Below are positions 4,266-8,459 of a DNA stretch of 8,459 nucleotides, piece by piece. The notes under the pieces were generated by a model. It was not told where the DNA came from, made no database searches, and saw nothing but the letters and a program-made list of their open reading frames with translations. Made by a program: the position numbers and the translations under genes. How positions within the stretch are numbered: the stretch's first letter is position 1; each line of letters starts with the position of its first letter. The DNA is from Deltaproteobacteria bacterium (GTDB lineage Bacteria > Myxococcota_A > UBA796): positions 3,480-11,938 of the forward strand of contig PALY01000083.1 in the NCBI GenBank assembly GCA_002707085.1, given 5' to 3'.

Positions 4266-6964
4266 TGCTGGCCTTTCTTTTGGCAACAACGGTCGCAATG
4301 GCGGCCGTTTTGCCTGTATCACCTGGGCGGACAATCCAGGTGGAAGAATGTACCAGTTCGCGTCGGATGCGATGCTGGTCTCGAGCGCAACGCTTGTCTC
4401 GTTTCGTCGGTGAAACGAGTACACAATGGGAACCAATCCAAACCGATGTTCGTCTAATCTGGGAAGACCACGCGCTGATGGTTCGGGTGGCGAACCTTCC
4501 CAGCGACCACCAAGTTGAGTTGGTTGTCTTTCCAGACAAAAAAAAGGATAGCGCCAAAGCACAGCTTATTACCGCAGGAAAAGGGGTAACAAAACACAAC
4601 TTGGGACCGAAACCGGCACCCGGACAAATCCGGGCCGCCCATGTGATGTTGAGGAACACCCTCACCCAAGAAATCCGAACTTGGGCCCCGACAGGTGATG
4701 GCGACCTCACTCGACCCGCAAGCATTTGGTTGGTGGACACCAAGAAAAAAATACCCGACTGGGCCATCAACTCGACAGACAAGCTTTGGACTTTGGAATC
4801 AGAAAACAAGGCTCAGGCCACCATCTCGCACAGGCGCCCGGTCCTTCCAACCGGAGGCAAAGGCGTGTCCAAGCCTTGGTCAGCCAACATAAAGGAGGGA
4901 GAGTCTTTCCCCTCACCTGCAGATCCTGGCTGGTACGACATTCATCTGAATTGGAACAAGGGTGACCACATTCGAACCACCTCTGCAGCCCTGTACTGGG
5001 AACCAGAAAAAGACGTTCGTGTGGAATCTATGGGCATTCATCCAGCCCCGAAATCAGTCACCGACATCGAAGGCAGCCCATTTCAACTCAGCGAGCAAAC
5101 AACAATCTGCTCAGAAGTAGAAGCACTGAACCCCGCCACCGAATTCTTCACATCCGAGGTTCTCCGCCTGACCGGAATTCACATCGAAAACAACTGCACG
5201 AACAACCCAAACATCCGATTTGGAATTGTTCCGCAGGAAATTCGACACCATGATGGGTTTACCATCCAGTCCAGAGAGAACAGCTTGAGTCTTCGCGCCA
5301 ATTCGGCAGCCGGACTGATGTATGGAGCTCAAGCGCTGGCCGATATGTTGGGATTCGACGGAACCGCGAGGTCAGTAGACATTGTGGACTGGCCCTCCAT
5401 CAAAAGACGAATTCTATTCCATGAATTGCCCCCCAAACCAGGCAAAATGGTGGCCCTGCAGACCTTCATGGAGTTCTTTCATTCTGCTGTGGTACGGGGG
5501 CGCATCAACACCCTGATCATCGACCTGAAAGATGGCTACAAATACGCGTCTCACCCAGAACTTTCGCGCCCGGACGCTTGGTCTCGAGAGGACCTGAATG
5601 TGTTGCTCGATGCAGCTGAAAAACTCGGTGTAGAAGTCATCCCCACAATCAATACTCCAGGTCATGCATCATGGATCACTTCACGCCATCCAGAGCTAAT
5701 CGAAGAGGGTACCGACAATTTACTCTGCACCCGACATCCGCAAACCCGCGTCCTAATCGACAACCTATATACGGAAATGATCGAGGTTTTCCGACAACCA
5801 GCATTCCTTCATATCGGACACGATGAAATACGATGGAGAACCCGCTGGAAACATGAAATACAGCGATGCCCACGCTGTGAAGGAACGCCCCGGTGGTCGT
5901 TGATTGAAGAGGATTTACTGTGGAACCATTCAGTACTCGCGCAAAAAGGGGTCCGCCCCATGCTGTGGTCAGACATGCTGGTCCAAGGATGGCATGGCGA
6001 TTGGGACGGAATCTACCGCGCCAGCAAACGCATCCCTAAGGATATTCGACCTGACTTTGTCATCATGAGTTGGGGACGAAATGGAGACACTGTCGGGACA
6101 TTGGTTCCCATGGGGTACAGCGTGATTCGTGGAAGCACCGGCTACGCGGACTGGAAACGAAAAGGGCTGGAGCCAGTGGCACAGGGTATCGCAGGAGAAG
6201 CCATAGCCCTGTTTTATGCAACACCATGGTCCAGCTTTGGGGGTGGTTCGGGTCCTACCAACCTTCATCACCATTGGTCTCAGGTGATTCTCTCCGGCGC
6301 TACAGCATGGAGGCCAGACATCGCCGACACGCCCATTTATGCCAATCTGACCCAACTGCGAAACCACCCAGCATACCTCCCTGGCCTACAACAATGGGCG
6401 TATGGCACTCGATTCAAACCCTTGGTTCTTGATGGTGAAGTGAACGCACTGCATGACATTAAACTCCCCAAAAACGGCCAGGTAAACGGGGTACCCTTCG
6501 CCATCCGATCCGTACTCAACATCGCGCATGACAAACCCATCCAACTTCAAGCCAACGGAGTCATCAGCGGTATATCGGTACTACAAGGCGTTCAATATGA
6601 TCGCACAAACGAAGCGCTCCTCATCAAGGCACACCACAAGCAGCCACAAATGAGCGGTCTTCGGGTGGGTGAAATCATCACGACATATGAAGACGGAAGT
6701 ACAGAAAAATCGCCTGTCATATTGGGCCAATCAACCGAACGGTTCGACCGGCCAGTGCCTGCAACATTGCTATGGAAAGGTGGAGGTGCTTTACCTCTGC
6801 CCAGCATCTCAAGTTTTGCTGTAAACCCAGACGCTGAAGACCGCTCCTTGTACCGCATTGACTGGCACAATCCGCGCCCTGAAGCGCCCGTCGCCCACAT
6901 ATCCCTTCATTCGACCCATCCGGACGTGACGTGGCTCATCGCCGCAGCGACAGTGGCTCACTAG
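4265..6964 (+). CDS. Secreted glycoside hydrolase family 20-like beta-N-acetylhexosaminidase, multidomain
   Basis: The 899-residue product has a short, uncharged signal-like N-terminus ending near Ala-Met-Ala (residue 13). Residues of about 55-160 include 'DVRLIWEDHALMVRV', resembling family-9-like carbohydrate-binding modules (tentative). Residues of about 255-375 look like the GH20b domain that precedes the catalytic barrel. The barrel, about 380-690, contains 'INTPGHASW' (Asn463-His467, the usual 'DMPGH' site) and 'HIGHDE' with Asp520-Glu521, the pair expected to position the acetamido group and act as general acid. Right after it is Cys535-Pro-Arg-Cys538. Residues 690-899 are a beta-rich tail ending with an 'NPRPEAPVAHISL' block. 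The usual substrate 'HLTD' segment reads 'DLKD', and 'RGxxLD' reads 'RRILFHE', so this is a divergent subgroup and substrate is uncertain. No other ATG, GTG or TTG start lies between the ATG and the upstream in-frame stop (4220-4222). Translation is probably coupled to GT2. Confidence 0.85.
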   Translation: MLAFLLATTVAMAAVLPVSPGRTIQVEECTSSRRMRCWSRAQRLSRFVGETSTQWEPIQTDVRLIWEDHALMVRVANLPSDHQVELVVFPDKKKDSAKAQLITAGKGVTKHNLGPKPAPGQIRAAHVMLRNTLTQEIRTWAPTGDGDLTRPASIWLVDTKKKIPDWAINSTDKLWTLESENKAQATISHRRPVLPTGGKGVSKPWSANIKEGESFPSPADPGWYDIHLNWNKGDHIRTTSAALYWEPEKDVRVESMGIHPAPKSVTDIEGSPFQLSEQTTICSEVEALNPATEFFTSEVLRLTGIHIENNCTNNPNIRFGIVPQEIRHHDGFTIQSRENSLSLRANSAAGLMYGAQALADMLGFDGTARSVDIVDWPSIKRRILFHELPPKPGKMVALQTFMEFFHSAVVRGRINTLIIDLKDGYKYASHPELSRPDAWSREDLNVLLDAAEKLGVEVIPTINTPGHASWITSRHPELIEEGTDNLLCTRHPQTRVLIDNLYTEMIEVFRQPAFLHIGHDEIRWRTRWKHEIQRCPRCEGTPRWSLIEEDLLWNHSVLAQKGVRPMLWSDMLVQGWHGDWDGIYRASKRIPKDIRPDFVIMSWGRNGDTVGTLVPMGYSVIRGSTGYADWKRKGLEPVAQGIAGEAIALFYATPWSSFGGGSGPTNLHHHWSQVILSGATAWRPDIADTPIYANLTQLRNHPAYLPGLQQWAYGTRFKPLVLDGEVNALHDIKLPKNGQVNGVPFAIRSVLNIAHDKPIQLQANGVISGISVLQGVQYDRTNEALLIKAHHKQPQMSGLRVGEIITTYEDGSTEKSPVILGQSTERFDRPVPATLLWKGGGALPLPSISSFAVNPDAEDRSLYRIDWHNPRPEAPVAHISLHSTHPDVTWLIAAATVAH
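4538..4546 (+). other. A8-G homopolymer with an in-frame A-AAA-AAG slippery heptamer
   Basis: Eight A residues followed by G encode Lys92-Lys94 of the GH20-like protein. In the reading frame they form the heptamer A AAA AAG, the type used for -1 frameshifting in dnaX. A -1 slip would meet GGA then TAG at once and release a fragment of about 95 residues. No strong downstream stem-loop was identified, so this may only reflect lysine codon choice. Confidence 0.25.
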
Positions 6965-7866
6965 TCCAACCAAGAAGACAGGTCCCTCTCTACCAACACC
7001 GCCAAACGTCGAATGTCAGGTGCCATTTCCGCACGCAACCGCTGTGCAATTTCATCGTCGAGCGGAGGGCGGGTCGTTGTCTCTGTGTTCAACCCTTGCA
7101 ACCCTTCAAACACCTTGCGACCCACCGAACGCATCGCGGGTGGCACCATGGAACGAATCGGGCCAAAGCGCGCCCCTTGAATAAGCTTACGTGCCGCTTG
7201 CGACTTTACTCGAGTGTTCGGGTTTACCACTGAGAAATCCGGGCAATAAGAAGTGTCTACACCAATAAAATCAAGCACATCCCGGTATACAGCGGCCGCA
7301 TCCTCTTTTATGTCCCGATGGAGAATCACATGAACGTGTTCAAAGCGTTCTTTGTATCGCTGAACTTGATCGGCAAACGACACCACACGGGTGTATTGAA
7401 GACATTCAGTTGGAGGCGCCTCCAATCCAGCGTGGGTACTGGACGGGATTCGATGACCTGCCGCCCGGTCTGGCTCGGCAGCCAGCGCCTCCGCAAAGTC
7501 CTCAATGTCTTCTTCACCACTGTAGAGCAACTGACTGTGTAAGGAATACAGCATTTGTTCGGGCTGCCGAAGCATAATGATGATCCGCGCGTCTGGACGA
7601 TAGGCAGAAATCTCATCTGCGGCGGTTTCACTCATCAGATACCAAACCGCAACATCCCCCACAGCTTTGTGGGTTGGCGCCACGCCTTCGAACAACCCTT
7701 GGTAGCGTTCTGCGCTCACTTCAGGACGTCGATGGTCAAGGTCCGCACCAAAGAAATGGATTTCCTTCGCGGGAACAAAGATCTCTGGATGGCTCGATAG
7801 CCATCGGTACATAGCAGTGGTCCCACACTTGGGGGCACCAACAATAAAAAAGTCAGGCGTCCGCAT
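6961..7866 (-). CDS. PAPS-dependent sulfotransferase, carbohydrate type
   Basis: This 301-residue protein (from the preferred start) should move a sulfuryl group from PAPS to a sugar or other hydroxyl/amine acceptor. The 5'-phosphosulfate loop 'VGAPKCGTTAMYRWL' lies at residues 9-23. It is followed by 'KEIHFF' (35-40), whose Glu matches the catalytic base of heparan-type N/O-sulfotransferases. The 3'-phosphate site is 'IMLRQPEQMLYSLHS', with Arg101 and Ser109 as the expected binding pair. There is no membrane segment, so it probably acts in the cytoplasm. The frame also allows an ATG at 7893, but that one has no ribosome site, while AGAGGA precedes the ATG at 7866. Its stop is shared with the GH20 gene in CTAG (6961-6964), the genes being tail to tail. 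In this setting it suggests a sulfated polysaccharide (inference). Confidence 0.9.
   Translation of the reverse strand: MRTPDFFIVGAPKCGTTAMYRWLSSHPEIFVPAKEIHFFGADLDHRRPEVSAERYQGLFEGVAPTHKAVGDVAVWYLMSETAADEISAYRPDARIIIMLRQPEQMLYSLHSQLLYSGEEDIEDFAEALAAEPDRAAGHRIPSSTHAGLEAPPTECLQYTRVVSFADQVQRYKERFEHVHVILHRDIKEDAAAVYRDVLDFIGVDTSYCPDFSVVNPNTRVKSQAARKLIQGARFGPIRSMVPPAMRSVGRKVFEGLQGLNTETTTRPPLDDEIAQRLRAEMAPDIRRLAVLVERDLSSWLD
7410..7425. repeat. Perfect 16-bp palindrome inside the sulfotransferase gene
   Basis: TTGGAGGCGCCTCCAA reads identically on both strands, with no spacer. It lies within codons for Leu-Glu-Ala-Pro-Pro of the sulfotransferase. A perfect palindrome of this length is expected by chance about once in 65 kb of random sequence. 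It could be a protein-binding site, a strong mRNA hairpin seed or coincidence. Confidence 0.5.
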
Positions 7867-7929
7867 TCGTTCCTCTATATTCCACGTAGTCATTTTGCGG
7901 ACAACGTGGGGCGTGTCACACTCTCTGAA
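7867..7929. promoter_or_regulatory. Very short divergent gap between sulfotransferase and flippase genes
   Basis: Only 63 nt separate the two divergent start codons, and the sulfotransferase ribosome site takes up part of it. Promoters for both genes must overlap here or lie inside the opposing coding sequence. On the minus strand a weak pair, TTGTCC then TATAGA, is spaced 19 nt but runs into the ribosome site, so I do not accept it. No clear ribosome site precedes the flippase ATG at 7930. A GTG at 7906 is an alternative in-frame start. Confidence 0.4.
7871..7876 (-). promoter_or_regulatory. Ribosome binding site deciding the sulfotransferase start
   Basis: On the minus strand AGAGGA is followed by ACGA and then the ATG at 7866-7864; the GAGG core lies 5 nt from the start codon. 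The longer start at 7893 has no such element, and the nine residues it would add (a Trp/Glu/Arg-containing stretch) are not part of the conserved fold. Confidence 0.55.
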
Positions 7930-8459
7930 ATGGAAACGGATCCACCAACGACCAACACAAGCCTTTCTCAGGATGCCACAAAACTGGCTGGCGGCTCCGC
8001 TGTGGTGTTGGTGGGTGGAGTCGGTGAGCGTGTATTGCGCATGGGCACCACATGGTTTTTATCCGGAGCCCTCGGAACCGCTCATTTTGGCTTGTACGCG
8101 TTTGCCACCACCGTAGTGGGAATCATCGGTGCCATCGCACCACTCGGTATGGATGCAGGCATCACCATGTACGGCGCACGGTACCGACGCTCAAAGGAAC
8201 AGTCCCGTTTAAAGGGTGTCCTAATGATGTGCTTGGGCTCAGTGGCAATCACTGGCCCACTATTCGCGGTAGCTACTTGGCTTGCAGTACACCAAGGCTG
8301 GGCGCTGTCCTCTCAGCCTGAAGAAGCTCAAGCCGTCATCCTCATCAGTGCAGGCGTAGCATTGACGGCCCTCTTGGCCGTTGTCGTGTCCGTCCTCATC
8401 TCTCGCAAGGACATGGTGGGTCAAGCCTGGTCACAGCAGATTGCAGTCCCCAGCGTCAC
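7930..8459 (+). CDS. Wzx-like polysaccharide flippase, MOP superfamily (3' truncated by window)
   Basis: The frame from ATG 7930 stays open to the window edge, giving 176 codons of what should be a protein of about 400-500 residues with 12-14 membrane helices. After a polar N-terminus of 18 residues come hydrophobic segments at about 20-48, 53-77, 95-118 and 134-157. The 'LAGGSAVVLVGGVGERVLR' and 'ALGTAHFGLYAFA' stretches match the start of polysaccharide flippases, where the second block is the conserved turn between helices 1 and 2. 'LGMDAGITMYGARY' at 72-85 matches the end of helix 2. Such proteins move undecaprenyl-linked repeat units across the inner membrane. Its presence predicts a Wzy-type (flippase/polymerase) pathway, and a polymerase gene should lie further right. 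The start is uncertain (GTG at 7906 possible). It is divergent to the sulfotransferase gene. Confidence 0.85.
   Translation, partial: METDPPTTNTSLSQDATKLAGGSAVVLVGGVGERVLRMGTTWFLSGALGTAHFGLYAFATTVVGIIGAIAPLGMDAGITMYGARYRRSKEQSRLKGVLMMCLGSVAITGPLFAVATWLAVHQGWALSSQPEEAQAVILISAGVALTALLAVVVSVLISRKDMVGQAWSQQIAVPSV

Noticed and set aside
4029..4809. Two long minus-strand frames (177 and 188 codons) opposite the GT2/GH20 junction
   Set aside because: Both are antisense to well-supported genes with clear catalytic motifs, have mixed low-complexity content and no ribosome site.
4220..5540. Repeated 'LKDGYK' peptide and its similar DNA in GT2 and the GH20-like protein
   Set aside because: It is a single short match at unrelated positions of two different folds; most likely coincidence.
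7874..7905. Sigma-70-like promoter on the minus strand for the sulfotransferase (TTGTCC / TATAGA)
   Set aside because: The -10 candidate overlaps the ribosome site, leaving no room for a transcription start and leader, and the spacing is 19 nt.

Overview
The window reads as part of a polysaccharide assembly locus from a Gram-negative bacterium. The evidence is a periplasmic polysaccharide-export protein, two glycosyltransferases, a secreted family-20 glycoside hydrolase, a carbohydrate-type sulfotransferase and the start of a MOP-superfamily flippase. A small secreted protein that looks like an outer-membrane beta-barrel supports a diderm host. Base composition is fairly even and slightly GC-rich by eye. 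I lean towards a myxobacterial or related deltaproteobacterial-type lineage because of the overall gene style, but no marker gene fixes the taxonomy.

Layout. Positions 1-171 hold the 3' end of a lysine-rich protein of unknown function, followed after 9 nt by a signal-peptide-bearing probable beta-barrel protein (181-702, +). A convergent gene on the minus strand (717-1532) encodes a Wza/GumB-type export protein with one PES domain and two SLBB-like units. A 246-nt divergent gap (1533-1778) separates it from a rightward operon: GT4 glycosyltransferase (1779-2864), a small coiled-coil protein with a C-terminal membrane anchor (2920-3354), GT2 glycosyltransferase (3351-4265) and a large GH20-like exo-hexosaminidase (4265-6964). 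The last three genes overlap by 4 nt and 1 nt, which suggests translational coupling. A PAPS-dependent sulfotransferase gene (6961-7866, minus) meets the hydrolase gene tail to tail, the two stop codons sharing CTAG. Only 63 nt further on, a Wzx-like flippase gene (7930 onward, +) starts and runs off the window.

How it may work together (inference). GT4 and GT2 add sugars to a lipid-linked repeat unit in the cytoplasm. The sulfotransferase could sulfate the sugar chain. The flippase moves the unit across the inner membrane, and the PES/SLBB protein takes part in export through the periplasm and outer membrane. The secreted GH20-like enzyme could trim or remodel an N-acetylhexosamine-containing polymer. 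No Wzy polymerase, Wzc/Wzz co-polymerase or initiating phosphoglycosyltransferase is visible here, so the locus probably continues to the right. No RNA genes, CRISPR arrays, insertion sequences, attachment sites or replication origins were recognised.
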